Notes: generated by a model from the sequence alone, not told the origin. A stretch of DNA of 64,000 nt from Patiria miniata (GCF_015706575.1 NW_024037054.1:186001-250000), one strand, 5' to 3'; shown: positions 24,302 through 36,356, numbered from the stretch's first letter. A program made the numbers and translations.

Positions 24302-26292
24302 CGTAGCAATATAGGATATAGCCTTTCCCTGCCAATTTCACAACGTTTTCATTCAAGTCTACGCCTGGTTCATTCAATTTAGAATGCAATTGCAAGATGA
24401 CGCAGATCGTCATTCGACAATCATTTTCATTAATGGGCAAACATATTTACACATTTTCAAGCATCTTTCAAGCATCTTTTAAGACTTCCTGCATGTCCAT
24501 ATTCATATACAATGCCATAATTATGTGGATACACACCTATCTTTCTTAACTAAGATATCATACAGATTGGAGATGTGATCATCTGATGGAAGTGTCCCAA
24601 GAAAACATTGGAGAAATGGTAACAATTGCCAAACATACAGTACATGCCCCGATGTCTTGCACGTCAAGAGATCGATGGGTGAATCAGCAATAATTGAAAA
24701 CTTACAAAAGACAGAACGGAAAATAGCAGTAAACAAAGTTAAAGGATAAGAAACATGTCACCATAAAGATGCTTCTTATAGATTTATTCAAACTTTTAAA
24801 CAAGTAGATCAACAGGAAAAGGAAAATTCCTTATCTCTTTTCATTATTTCATTACATCAGCTATATCCCTCATAATTTATATCAGTTAATTTGTTACATT
24901 ATAAATTTTACATTCACAAAGATTTTGAAAAAACATTAACCTCGGAGGAAAATGGAAAAACGTCAATTTGAATGACCAACCGATGAAAATGACTGCCCAT
25001 AAACGAATAAGAAAAGAAAAGCATGATAATACTACACATGCGCACCGACGTTCGCTAATTTGAATGCGTCAACCGTCAAAAGATGTCAAAAACTTAATTT
25101 AAGAATGCTACAAATGAATTCTTGAACGCACCAAACCAAAACGAAATGGAATGCCCTCAAACGAAAACGAACGTTCGGAGTAAAATCTTAGGTGCCTAAC
25201 AATTATAATTGAATGCATGCCTCAACAGTGAAAAAGAAACCCCAATTTGATCACATGTGTAAAAAAATCACGCGAAATTGAATGGCTGATAATGAAAATA
25301 ATCAGAAAAATTCGGACACTGGCCGGGAAAACCTACCGGTATATTATCACCGCTTTTGACTTAAAATTGTCCGTACCATGTCTCGATTTCAAATTTTGTC
25401 TGTTAGTTTTGTAGCCGCGATATGAAATATGTGTTTAACCATTGAAGTATCAGGCATCAAAATGTTAGAGTTCATATGGCACATGTTTCTATCAATATCG
25501 AACTTCCAATGACCGGAATCTTTCAGATTTGTTTCCAGTTTTGTTGTGTCGTCCATAGTCTGGTTCCCAGGCCAAAAGATGCTGAAAAAAAGACACAAAA
25601 AAACGGGCCGAATATGTCCAGAGTTTACCGAATACATTTTGTTGACACTCGTTTATCTTCGCAACAGTTTCTATACCATGCAGCAAAATACCTGTCATGA
25701 TTGTTATCAGTTTTGAAAATGTTGAGGTCATTATTGTATTGCTTGTATTAAAAAAAATTCCAATGCCAGGCGTATTTCCCAGTACATGTATTCGTGTATC
25801 TGTATTATTGTGCTTGAGTATATACACGAGGAACTGCAGGCTTTGTCACGTGACGGCTAGCAAACCTATGATTTGTCAGAACAGTCAAGTCTGGGGAATG
25901 TGACCTTTCCCAAGTTCTGAGAGGTGGAGGAGGACGTGTCCCACCCCGTGCCTCATACCCCCAGTTACGCCACTGAAAATCATCGCTCTTGCTTGCACAA
26001 TTTTGCAACGGTCGGCAACAGAGGTCGATGTTAACAGCGCCACCTAGTTTCACATGGTGTGTCAGGATGTCCAGACCCGTCAATAGACCATTATCATGTT
26101 GCGACCATCTTGATTTCTTCCCATTAAAATCAGCGTAACCAAATTGAGGCTGGAAGGAAAAATAGTCTGGTTCCTTTTTGCACAAAAGCATTGTCATTAA
26201 GTACTGTTATTGGATAACGGGGACATGACTGAAATGATGGCAGCATGATAAAGGTCATAGTGTTGTTTCGTACCGAGGTCGATCCAGTTGGA

Positions 26293-26479
26293 CTACAATC
26301 CTGGCCAAATCTCGCTGGGCCCCCAACCCCCCAGCCCCCGCTCAATGTTGTCTCTCATTGCGCGGTGTGTGCTCCATCCGCTGGAGAGAACAACATTGAC
26401 CGGGGGAGCGGGGGAGTTGGTGACCGTTGGAGGCTAATGTTATTTCCAAGTGTCCCAACCATTTTGGCCGGGATTGTAG
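26293..26479. mobile_element. 187-bp foldback MITE
   Basis: The outer ends CTACAATCCTGGCCAAA and TTTTGGCCGGGATTGTAG are inverted. The inner arms CCAACCCCCCAGCCCCCGCT and AGCGGGGGAGTTGG are also inverted, with CAATGTTGT/ACAACATTG nearest the loop. The whole unit folds into a long hairpin around 26365-26380. Confidence 0.7.
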
Positions 26480-27601
26480 CTAGTCAAATCATGCAGCATT
26501 CCAGTGACATCTAGATCGACCATTGTTAAGTCTAGTCGACTCTAGTCTAGTCAGTCAACCGAACTTGCTCCCAGCTAGGATGAAAAGAGGAGTCTGATTG
26601 AAGCAACTCCCATATCTGATAAACCCATCTTAGCCTCTCTCCGATGTCTTCCAAAGCGTAGTTCAAGAATATATGGTATTTGATTAAGTTGATTGCTTGC
26701 TAAGGTATGTATCTAATTGCCAAACAAACAAACAACTCAACGAGCAAAAAAAACACACCAAAAAACACCGAAAAAAAATAAAAACAAAAAGGCACACAAT
26801 CATTGATAACAATAATTGTCACTCAAGATGTTGGAAACAACTTTTTTGGGGGAAAATCTTTGTTCAACCAGCCTATCTTTAGGTGGCGCCTTGAGCTGTT
26901 TTCTTGTTTCCATGTGTCTTCTAGAATGTCTTGCTGACGTATAGTGTGTTGCATATTTTATGTCGTTGGAGCTACTTCTTATTGATTGTATTGATTTCTT
27001 GAAGTAATGTACCAAGCCATCCCTCCCTGTAAACTATTGAATGACAAGTTGTGGTAATGGTGTTCATATTAAGTTGACTCTTAATATCTAGGGAGCTGTA
27101 GGTCAGACAGGCCCTCTCCCCGCCAAATTGGAAAAGGAATGCGATTGTCATTGTGAACCAAGTCCAAAGTACCTATCCCATCAAACGCTCATAAAGCGAC
27201 CCTAAAAAAAAAACACTCATTCTGGCTCGACGTCCCTCACACACAATTTCCACCAATTGTCTTCGTATCTAAAGGGGTACATTATGGCGATATTTATTAT
27301 TCATCATCATTGATTCGTGAGCGTTTTTGGTGCCGCTATATTTACGAGAGCATCTTGTCTGATGGAGATTAGTTTGAACACAATGAATGTGCCTTGTGGT
27401 GAGAATCAATACACCCAGAGAAAGCATTGCCGCAGACTACCATACGATTGCTACCGTGTCCCAAAATGTTCATATGCATATTTGGGATGTGTCCTTGCGC
27501 ATCAGCGATGTTAGTTTAATAAGAAACGTACATTCTTATCCCCAATAAGAAGCGTCTTTTTGCAATGGTTGTCGTCTAAGATCACACATAGAGCAGACGC
27601 C

Positions 27602-28928
27602 ATGGGACTGAACAGAGTGATCGCATTGCTCCTGCCAGTCGTTATGGTAGCGACTGTTGCCTCAGCCACACCGTTACCTTTCCTGAAAAAGCGACCGAGT
27701 CTTGATATTCTGAAACAATATGGGAAACACTCTGGCATCGACATCGGACAAGAGATCCACAAGATGCATCTCAGGCAGCGAATCGGGGTCCTGGATGCCC
27801 GAAAATATAGTATTGACGAGATAAGTGACACCGACGAAGTAAGTGTTTTGAAGAAACCTCCAGGGCTGTTTGACGATACCGACATCAAAGATGCATTTTC
27901 AACACAGGGGGTGGGAGACAGGATGCCAAGTAGTACCGAGCTAGATGACTTAGATCAGGAACTGCAACAAGTTGACTACTCCTTGCTGGCACTTGAGCTT
28001 CAAGAGCTTACTTCACCTGCTGGGAACTCTGATGGTTCTGCAACTTCAGGTTTGATGGGTTTTGAAGACGAACTGATCCTCCTGACGTCTTCAGGTATGC
28101 CTAGTCCTAAGAGGCCCGAGCATTATCCAACTGCAGGTGTCTTCACCCATCTTAACAATGAGATAAGCTTATCTGCAGAGGATCTAGAATCACAGCTGCA
28201 GCATCACGCTCAAAGTTTGGACGCAGAGTTGCAAAGCCTGTCTGACTCTGACATTACAAATGAAGGCGATGGATCTGAGCAGTCTGGAAGTGGAGAAGGA
28301 TATCTGGAGTATCACCCGTCACTTGACAACAACGACAACATGGTGGTGTCGACTTCGCAACATATTGAGGATCATCCGAGTGTTCCAAATGACGACCACC
28401 TTGCAGAAGTGTCTGGAAGTGGCGAAGGAAATCTGGAATATCACCCGTCACTTGACATCGACAACAAAATGTCGGTTTCGAATTCGGTACATATTGAGGA
28501 TCGTCTGAGCATTCCAAAAGAATTCAATCGTGAAAGAGTTTCCTCTGGCGCTATGCTGAGTGGTTCGGGTGATCTATCTGGTTCCATTGTAACCACAGAC
28601 AGTTCGGTACATGAGGAGTTGACATTCACTAGTTTGCCACAGACCGACATCAAAGACCCGCCGAAACTTGTACTTTCAATTGACCAACAAGACAACCAAC
28701 AGAGTGTGAGGATTCTCGACTCATCAATGAGTGGTTCACACTTAGTCCAAATGACCGATGGATATGGAGGCGTACAGGGGAACGGGAAGGGGACTCTGTC
28801 TATGGAGGAGGGGTTGGAATTGGAGCTAGAGGGGCTGAGTCTGGTGACTGATAGCAATGCGTCTGTAGATGACAGCAAGGAGGAGAATGATGCCGGCTCA
28901 GGATGTGGTACCGGTACCGGTACTGAAG
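27602..28928 (+). CDS. LDLa gene exon 1: signal peptide and Ser/Gly acidic domain
   Basis: 1327 nt, ending GAAG|GTATGC at 28928/28929, phase 1. The frame is also open upstream to 27560, but the ATG at 27602 has the better Kozak context and gives a clean signal peptide. The mature part contains a basic stretch (FLKKRPSLDILKQYGKHSG), then acidic Ser-rich sequence. Two 43-residue tandem units begin SGSGEGYLEYHPSLD and SGSGEGNLEYHPSLD. Near the donor are six GT-Gly codons in GGTACCGGTACCGGTAC. Confidence 0.85.
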
Positions 28929-31900
28929 GTATGCATTCTTTATAATGCCATGTTCAATAGTCTGCCTAATCTAAAGAAAAGCAAAGACAAAATATCAGTG
29001 TTATCATAAGTCGTTTGGATTTGAATTAGAGCAAGTTAAAAGAAATCATGATGTGACCTGTTGATATCAGTTTCTTTTACGATGATTTAAGAGGCACCAC
29101 ATAATTGTTCTTGACAACAGCATTCGTGCCGGCTCTTAGTACTATGATACCAGCACCTAGCGATCCAGGTACCCATGGCGATTACGGCATGTTAACACCA
29201 ATTCCATCAATAAGACCAATGACTATGGACAATGGATGTCTGAATGATCAAATGGCCTGTCGTGATGGAGTACAGTGCGTACCTGTTGAGAACTTCTGTG
29301 ACTTAGTCAAAGACTGTGAAGATGGTTCAGACGAGGACCCTTCCATTTGTGGTAAGTCAAACTAAAAAGCAAATCAATAAGTCAATCTGAATCCGTTCAT
29401 GTCCCAGTTTATTTTCACGTCGGCAGTATATCACCAATTTGCATGGGGTGGGAACTTTGGGGCCTCATTTTACAAAAAGTGGCCAATCATGCATGGGATT
29501 GGTCTCATTTTGAATCATTACAAAGCTATATAGTTTTTCAAATTCTCAAAACGCTGTTGGGCAAAATAAGGAACAAGCCTTGAAAGCGGGACGTGCCCCT
29601 GTGCGCCCCCTCTCCCCGATTAGACCAGTCGGTAATAATACACATTGTATGCACTCATTCGCAGAAGCACATGCAAGCAGTGCATTGGTAATGCATGGAA
29701 ATGCGAACATTTCAGCTGCATTTTTTCAAGTTATGTTAGTGTTTTCGCTGCTTGATAGGTAGAAAAATCCTCCTCCAACGGTAGAATACATATACAGCTA
29801 ACATGGATGAAGAGTGGGAGAAAAACAAATAAAGTGTAAATGATTGAAATTATTCATTGTTTTTAACGAAAGCTAGAGAGGCCACCGTACAAACAAAATA
29901 TCTTGTAGCGTTGAGTGTTACTATGTATCAGTCGCTGCGAGGAGAGACAGTAATTTCGCATATCTTCTCTATGCTTCCGTAAATTCCACAGACACTCAGG
30001 TACAAAAAAGCACACGTTTTCATCATTTATACCCTTTATCTCGCACACATACGGTTTCCTAAATGTGTTTCTGCAGTCTTGTTACCGGTGTTGTGAGCAA
30101 ATTTGGTGCTTAAATTGTCACCAAAAAACTGGACGTTTTATATGTTCCTTAATGAACTCAAAATCCCTAAGTGAATGCCTAAGGGGTCACGAAATATCAT
30201 TTGGCATTGAATACAAAATAGGGTTTTTCAAGTGCAGGAAATTATGTACATAGGCCTAATCATGATTTTCTTAGGGTGAAATTTATTTCAGCCATTTATT
30301 TATCAATACAGCGTCATCCAGAAATTGTGGACCAGAGCTTTTCAAATGCGGTCCGAGTGCTCAGTGTGTCAGTCAAGTCGACAGGTGTGATGGAATCTAC
30401 CATTGCTCTAATGGGGAAGACGAAAAAGATTGCAGTAAGTTCATTAACAAAACCATTCCATGGAATGAGATTGCCCTGGGCCAAGCTCATCGCTTTGAAC
30501 GGTGCATCGGGAACATGAGAATACGAAGGAATGGTTTTAGTCGGTTCTGTATCGTTCCGATTCCAATTTTAAAAATTGTTTCGTAGTTTAAAGATTCAGG
30601 AATGTAACTTTCAGAAGTTTTTGTAATTTGTTATTTTCTCTTTACATGTGACGTCAAAGTAAAATGTAAAATGGTTCAAGGTGCAATTTCCCGTCACACA
30701 TAATGCGGTGGATACAAAAGAGGTCAGCCTATCATGCTGGTATGCCTAACAAACATGTTACAAATGTTCGGCCAGATTTCGCAAAAAAAAATACATCATG
30801 TGTTAATTTGTTTACTTTTAAATAAAGGTTTCAAATATCAGGATCACGAAATCCACATAATGTCTTACATTTTACTGAGAACACGTAGGAAACCCCCGTT
30901 TGTTTACATCTGAGGCGACAGTGGTTTTTGGCCTCGTCTATACGTTTTTCAAGCATGAAATTTGATCCAGATTATCAACAAAAGACTGGGGCCGCATTAA
31001 ATGCACTATAGTAACAGTGAGACTCACACAGCAATCCTAGGCGTTTGAAGAACGTTTTGAAACGAAAACATGTGTGACTGGTCTAGCGCTCCAACGGCTC
31101 GATTTTTTGAGGACTTTTGTACCCTGAAATTCCTTCGCCTATAATTACACTGACGGAAACAGCAGTGGCGTAAGCCTAGCCAGGGGAGTGCAAGGGGCTA
31201 TCGGGACGCTGATTGAAGCTAAGAAGGGACGGCGAAAATGGATTATAAATGCAAAATCGGGACGAAACATAAGCGAAACGTAAACTCTATTTTGCAACGG
31301 GCAAACAAAACCAAGGCTACGGGCCTAGAAAACACCTTTTTTCCAAGGGTATAGTTTTGTGAACGTTCTTATTCTTTCTAACGATCTTTCAAACTATTGT
31401 CTTTTCGTGGTAAACACTATTTCGAGCACAAAGGGGCGGGCGCTTTCTCTGTGTGTATTAAAAAAAATGGACTGCATTGAATTTTAGGCAAATACGTTTT
31501 CCCAGGTTTCTGTATTATATCCAAAGGCGCAATTAATCAGTTTCCACCTGATCTGCACCGCATGGTGTCATACTAAGCAGACATTCTTAAATCCCAGGAT
31601 GAGCGTGACATCGACACGGCACGTCTTGTGTACCGGCCGCCAGGATAGTTGATTGGTGTGTGTCCACTTGAGAGTTCGATTCTCAGAAACAAGCAAGGCA
31701 CTGTAACATATTATACTTTAATGTTTCAGAGACCTGTACGGATCTCCACGGTGAGATGCATGTTCTCACGCCGGAGGATTTTTGTGACGGTGTGAAGGAT
31801 TGTGCAGATGGATCAGATGAGCGCAGAGAAAGGTATAAAGCTATACATGTACTTATCACAAGCCCAACCAAAACCGTCATGTGTTAATAAACAATGGTTG

Positions 31901-34900
31901 CTGTGCGGGGATTGATGAACAGTGACAATTTTCTCGGAAACTTTTGCTTCTAATCAATTCTTATTTATTCAAGGGTAAGCCACGCCTTGTTTTTACATCA
32001 TTACGTCCTGATCAATATTCTGATTCGTTTCTCGATCCATCTTTGGGATGGGAACAGGCACGGCCATGCTAGGCAGGTACACCTCAATTAAGACTTTGAA
32101 TGTCATATTTACTGGGACAGGATATTGAAGCAGTCCAATGAGGTAACATCATGACAGCTTGTACAATAATAACCATAATAATGCTCTAATACGAAACTTT
32201 GTGATAGGGCGCATGCACGGTGAGATTGGAATCAATATTCTTGCATACTCGCCAACGTCATAGGAATGAAAACTATTCTCCGTAAGGTCAGTGTGAAAAT
32301 TGTCCCACATTTTGGAATTTTGAACGGGCAGCTATCTGTCAGTAAAAACTGACAGCTGTCGGAGATTGACAAATCATTGATGACAGGAAAATGTACTCTG
32401 ATATCGACTGCATCCTGCCTGATGCGTGTATGGTTTATGTCTCCCTCAGGTGCGAGTTGCCATGTTCACCTGGATATCGTAAATGTAAAGATGGCTTGCA
32501 GTGTGTGAAGGAAGAACTCTTCTGCAACGGAATTTACAGTTGTCACGATATGTCAGATGAAATAGATTGTGGTAGGTCATTGCTCTACGATGGCGAATAT
32601 AATTCTTGTTAAGTCATGTGAAGTGATATTCAGTTTATCCTTGTACAGTTTGGGTGCCGGGGGCGGCGGAACCAGGGGGGGGGGGGCATTTTCCCAGGCC
32701 AACAGAAGTGCCCCCCTCGCGGCTGGATGAAAACAAAACTGCCCCTCAAACGCAAACGTATGAAAGTACAATGTATATGATTGCGCTACAACAAAACTGT
32801 ATTCCTCTCTCGCACCGGGGCGGCAGAACGGGGGATGGGGGGGGGGGGGGGGAGGGGGCAGGGGGAAACGTTCCCCCCCCCTGCAGATTGACCCAAGTGC
32901 CCCTCTTGCGGACATAAATGTGTCCCCTCGAGCGTAAAATGTGTCCCTCGCGATGAAAACAAACCTCGCCCTAAAATTTCGGATGACTCGTTTTCAGTAA
33001 TGAACGAGGAATATGAAAACCAAGCCCCAAAACCCTAACAATGCGCCCTGAAAATGGGAACATAGTGAGTAGTTTGCATACTATTTTGGAAGGTGGTACC
33101 CCGCCCCCTTCCCCCCCCCCCCCTTATTTGATTTTACGGAGGCCAAGTGTCCGGTGAAAAAAAACTTGTCGACATTTCAGCACGGATGCCCTCCCCCCCC
33201 CAAAAAAAAATGCTGGATACGCTGCTGCACCAACGGAAGATGCCTTTTACTAAGCAAGTGCCAATTTTCGATGATGCCCCCCCCCCCCCTGTTTGAAAAC
33301 CATTCTGCCCCCACTGCTCTCGCATTAACAAGATTGTGCACCTTATCCAGATGGAAAACTACCCCTCGAAAGCACAAATACCCCTCTCGCAAAAACAAAA
33401 TTGTACCCCTCTCGAGATGGAAAATTAACCATCAAAAACAAGTGTTTTCCTCGCGATAACTTCTCGAAATAGAAAACTGCCCCTCGAAAGCACAATTGAC
33501 CTATCGCCGTTTGCGAGTTAGCCACGCCCCTTAGACAACCCTATGGAATTTTTGTGACACTAAGTTTTGTTTGTCTCAGATTTTGCGCGTTTCGCGTCCA
33601 TTTGTATATCATGTAATTGGACAATATTTCACAAGCTGCGTTGACGCGATTCTAACGCGTTCCACCGCGAGGTCAATTAGTGCCCCGCGCGCAACATTAA
33701 AACTGTGCCCCCTCTCAAGATGGAAAACTGGCCCCTACAGTCAGTTGCCGTGTCACGCGTAGCTGCTCTATTTTCTCGTCCACACAACTGACAGCAACGC
33801 GAGGCCAGCGAACGATGGCCGTAGAAATGGCTTCAGAAAATTCGCAATTTTCATGGCAAACCACAACCGATCCAAACAAACAAAGTTGTTTTAGGTAGTT
33901 AAAGACCTACTTAATACATCCATCAATGATTTTTTTTTTCTCAAAAAAAGAAGGATTTCGATGCATTTTGACGATATTATTTCACGGACAAATCGACTAA
34001 AAATTAGGTCATGAAATTTCCGGGTTATTTTCGAGAACGGCGAAAGTCTCCCGAATGTTGAGGTAATCAAAGGAAAGAATGAACCTTTGTCTACAAAAAA
34101 TCTCGTGAACGTGATGTCGTTAATATTTTAAGAATTCGATGTACACCTAATGTTTCCAACAACTTCCATTTTTCACGAGAAAAGATCGTCGCCATTGTAA
34201 AGTATAGAGCGAGGAACCCAAACACAGTGTGTCCTTGTGACCCATACGCCCACTGATTGGTCGAGCTCGAGTATGGCCTGCTTAATATTCATAAGTCATT
34301 CATTGCACGTTCGCACGTGCTATTCACAATGTTTTCAGGCCAACGTACATGTACATGTACATGTACGTCGGCGTACTTACGTGATTGCAAATCATGAAAT
34401 CTCGCAAAAGTCTTCATTTTTAACCGGTGATTTGGACCAAACATTATAAGTCTCCTGCACGTGTTTCACATGAAAATAAAGCATATACTTTCCTCTATCT
34501 ACTGAGCCTTGCCGTATCTTTTGGCCTTTTTTAAGAATCGAATGTTCACCTAAAAACTATCAGCCCTCGCTTTTGTTGATAAAAAACATGATTTTGTTTG
34601 ACAGGCCGTAACAACACTTTATATTTGTCAAAAGCAGTTATTTTTGGTATCAAAATAAAGCACACGAATTCAACTTTTCACTTATTTAGCCATTGTGGCC
34701 AAACAGTGCATGTATCCATGCACTTTTCATGTTTTTCTGTAGTCTCGAATAAATCTCGTAAAATCTCGATTACGCTTTTGGGCCATGCGCGCTTGACCTC
34801 GGGACAAGAAACTGAGGTCAAACTGGGCTTTGTGCGTGACACGGCCACTGACTGCCTAAACTAGTGCACTTCACGCGAATAAAATACAATGTAGTCCCTG

Positions 34901-35770
34901 AACTGGCCATCAAAAGCAACAGTGCCCCTTTTGTGATATTAAAGGTCTCTTTACATTACTAGGTAAAAGAAACACAAAGAGCAAGATGGACAACGTTTAT
35001 AAGTTTCTCGTCATTTATGTTTATATCGAAATGAACTGGACCATATTCTTTTCCTCCACTTTCACACCGACGCCGGAAACTGCCCCTTTTTTGAGCGAGT
35101 GCCCCTTTTCTGTGTCCCCCCAGTTTGAAAAGCGTTAATTCCGCCGCCCATGTTTGGTTGTAAATTACATGTAAGGTATGTACACAGGAACAATGTACGC
35201 AAGGCCTGTCTTTAGCAAATTGGCTTTTCATTTCACTTCTTTCGGAATGATGGATCCTTCCCACCAAAAGTAAAAAATGTAAAAAAAAAAATTAATTTGA
35301 AGACTTAAAGTTTAAACGGACTTAAATTGAGTAGCCATATAGGACTGCCTCCGGAAGGATATTCGTCTGGACCTCATTTGATAGTAGTAGCAGGATTCTT
35401 CTTATTCACAATTGGAATTAATTTCGTAGTTCACAGCACTGCCTTCTTTTTTATTCTTCTTTTTCCCGTTGGAAATCGCATTGGCGAGCTCATAATGCTA
35501 TAATAATGACAATTCCGTTTGGGCATTAAGGCCTATCCGCGGGCCACTCGAAAAGTAATCACAGGATAGGAACAGGTCCACGGTATATTTTTCAACTCGT
35601 TATCAAGGCAGCCTAGCCTAATTCATGATGTTTTTTTGTGATTGAAGGTCGGACACCGAGTGAATGTCAAGACTTCGGTATGTTTGCATGTGATGGTCTG
35701 TGTCATCCCATGTCAGCTATGTGTGACTCTACATATGACTGCAGCAGTGGCATTGACGAAGACGGCTGTG
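27602..35770 (+). CDS. Secreted proteoglycan-like protein with SGSG repeats and five LDLa modules (3' end uncertain)
   Basis: Join of 27602-28928, 29121-29351, 30312-30434, 31730-31832, 32450-32571 and 35648-35770; 676 codons with consistent phases (1,1,1,2,1). A signal peptide (MGLNRVIALLLPVVMVATVA, cleavage likely near SA-TP) follows an ATG in strong context (GACGCCATGG). Residues about 25-442 are acidic and Ser/Gly-rich with SGSGE/SGSGD motifs at about 228, 271 and 320, the type of site used for glycosaminoglycan attachment. Five LDL-receptor class A modules follow, each about one exon. LDLa modules bind Ca2+ through acidic D..DGSDE residues. I do not recognise a named family; the layout recalls the N-terminus of perlecan but without Ig or laminin modules in the available space. 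A last exon before the SETD2 3' end at 42.6 kb was not identified; alternatively exon 6 reads through to a stop at 35878. Confidence 0.75.
28283..28520 (+). repeat. In-frame tandem repeat of about 129 bp (43 codons)
   Basis: Unit 1 starts at 28283 and unit 2 at 28412, both with TCTGGAAGTGG(a/c)GAAGGA then CTGGA(g/a)TATCACCCGTCACT, and later CATATTGAGGATC. The translated repeats share SGSGEG.LEYHPSLD and HIED..S.P. The second is slightly shorter before a third SGSGD at 28559. Confidence 0.85.
29121..29351 (+). CDS. LDLa gene exon 2 (linker and LDLa module 1)
   Basis: Acceptor TTGACAACAG at 29120, donor TGTG|GTAAGT at 29351, 231 nt, phase 1-1. A Pro/Met-rich linker is followed by a complete six-cysteine LDLa: CLNDQMACRDGVQC … FCDLVKDCEDGSDEDPSIC, with the Ca2+-ligand block DCEDGSDE intact. 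Confidence 0.88.
30312..30434 (+). CDS. LDLa gene exon 3 (LDLa module 2)
   Basis: 123 nt, phase 1-1, acceptor AATACAG, donor GCA|GTAAGT. Encodes CGPELFKCGPSAQC … RCDGIYHCSNGEDEKDC: six cysteines and acidic Ca2+ ligands. Confidence 0.88.
31730..31832 (+). CDS. LDLa gene exon 4 (degenerate LDLa module 3)
   Basis: 103 nt, phase 1-2, acceptor ATGTTTCAG, donor AAG|GTATAA. Encodes CTDLHGEMHVL … FCDGVKDCADGSDERRER, with the module's last Cys provided by the first codons of exon 5. Two of the six usual cysteines (second and third) are missing while the Ca2+-binding block is intact. Confidence 0.82.
32450..32571 (+). CDS. LDLa gene exon 5 (LDLa module 4)
   Basis: 122 nt, phase 2-1, acceptor TCTCCCTCAG, donor TGTG|GTAGGT. 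Encodes RCELP closing module 3, then CSPGYRKCKDGLQC … FCNGIYSCHDMSDEIDC with six cysteines. Confidence 0.88.
32661..35149. mobile_element. About 2.5-kb repeat-derived block with GGGCGGCGGAA ends, inside an LDLa-gene intron
   Basis: Left end GGGCGGCGGAACC and right end TTCCGCCGCCC form an inverted repeat. Inside, motifs such as CCCCTCTCGAGATGGAAAA, TGCCCCTCGAAAGCACAA and G/C homopolymers recur at 32690-32960, 33350-33490, 33700-33730 and 34870-35120. A patch at 33140-33230 (GGCCAAGTGTCCGG, TGTCGACATTTCA) matches the interior of the 3946-4333 element (GGCCAAGTGTCCGG, TGTCTACATTTCA). Exact borders and class are inference. Confidence 0.4.
34343..34368. repeat. ACATGT palindromic tandem repeat
   Basis: ACGTACATGTACATGTACAT continues to ACGT: a self-complementary array of the 6-bp unit ACATGT. 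Confidence 0.8.
35648..35770 (+). CDS. LDLa gene exon 6 (LDLa module 5)
   Basis: 123 nt, phase 1-1, acceptor GTGATTGAAG, donor TGTG|GTAAGG at 35770. Encodes CQDFGMFACDGLC … MCDSTYDCSSGIDEDGC with six cysteines. If the donor is not used, translation runs 36 more codons to TAA at 35878, with an AATAAA at 36138. Because the donor sits exactly at the module end, a further exon is more likely. Confidence 0.85.
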
Positions 35771-36350
35771 GTAAGGACACATTCCTTCCAAAACTTGTTG
35801 AAATAAAACACGCAAGTTGGACCAGGAATCATACGGAGGAGAATCCTGACAGTAATCTCGTTTTTCAAACCCGATTGTAACTTCTCCAATGAAGTTTGTA
35901 CTAATAGGGTGAAATTGCAAACTAGATGTCTTCAGCTTGTCGCCGTCGCGTCTTGATCCTCTCCATCGCTTGTGTACACGGTCCATGGCCTCAAGTCGTG
36001 CGTCGCACCGTAGCATCGGCCGTCACGTCGCTTCGTATTGTATTCAAGAGGCGTGTGCATGTCGACACCATATCACGTACACTACATTTTATCCAGCGAA
36101 TTATATTATGTCACTAGTTCGATGCCGAGCCGTGACAATAAATGCGACGGCGACATGGATGGTACAATATGGTGCACGGCGTAACGTGCGACAGCCTAGA
36201 AAGAGTGTGGTGCGAGCACGAAAATCGCTAACATAAAGGACGACGTGATGACGGGACGACGTGGCGGAGACTCTGCCGTCGCACCGCGTGTTTAGAGGCG
36301 CCTCGGTGTGTCATCTTTAGGACACCTTTGGGTGCCATTGATGGCCCTGG
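35771..36350. other. CG-rich segment downstream of the last seen LDLa exon
   Basis: Holds the possible read-through terminus (stop 35878-35880) and many CGTCGC/GCGACGG motifs between 35935 and 36290. One frame shows an NKCDGDMDG string at about 36133 that recalls LDLa but lacks the other cysteines. I see no supportable exon. Confidence 0.4.
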
Positions 36351-36356
36351 ACCGTA

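Larger units (their letters stand above)
20674..27601. other. Intergenic region between the NGFR-like and LDLa genes
   Basis: Contains candidate poly(A) signals for the upstream gene (ATTAAA 20925, AATAAA 21614), a CG-rich inverted block at 20938-21125, an orphan exon-like segment (21334-21417), GT repeats (21769-21784, 22085-22120), a foldback element (22797-22908), a CAGA repeat (24284-24301) and a foldback MITE (26293-26479). The remainder, 22.9-26.2 kb and 26.5-27.6 kb, shows no coding exon I can support. Confidence 0.5.

Noticed and set aside
28441..28878. 145-codon minus-strand open frame (and 27511-27888, 28254-28517)
   Set aside because: Antisense shadows of LDLa-gene exon 1, which has the signal peptide, motifs and splice junction.
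27602..35770. Assignment of the LDLa gene to perlecan (HSPG2)
   Set aside because: SGSG sites and LDLa repeats fit, but no SEA, Ig, laminin or LamG modules are visible and SETD2 lies only 7 kb downstream in the opposite direction.
36101..36183. Sixth LDLa module (NKCDGDMDG string)
   Set aside because: Only two cysteines, an immediate stop and no splice-bounded exon; the region is CG-repeat rich.
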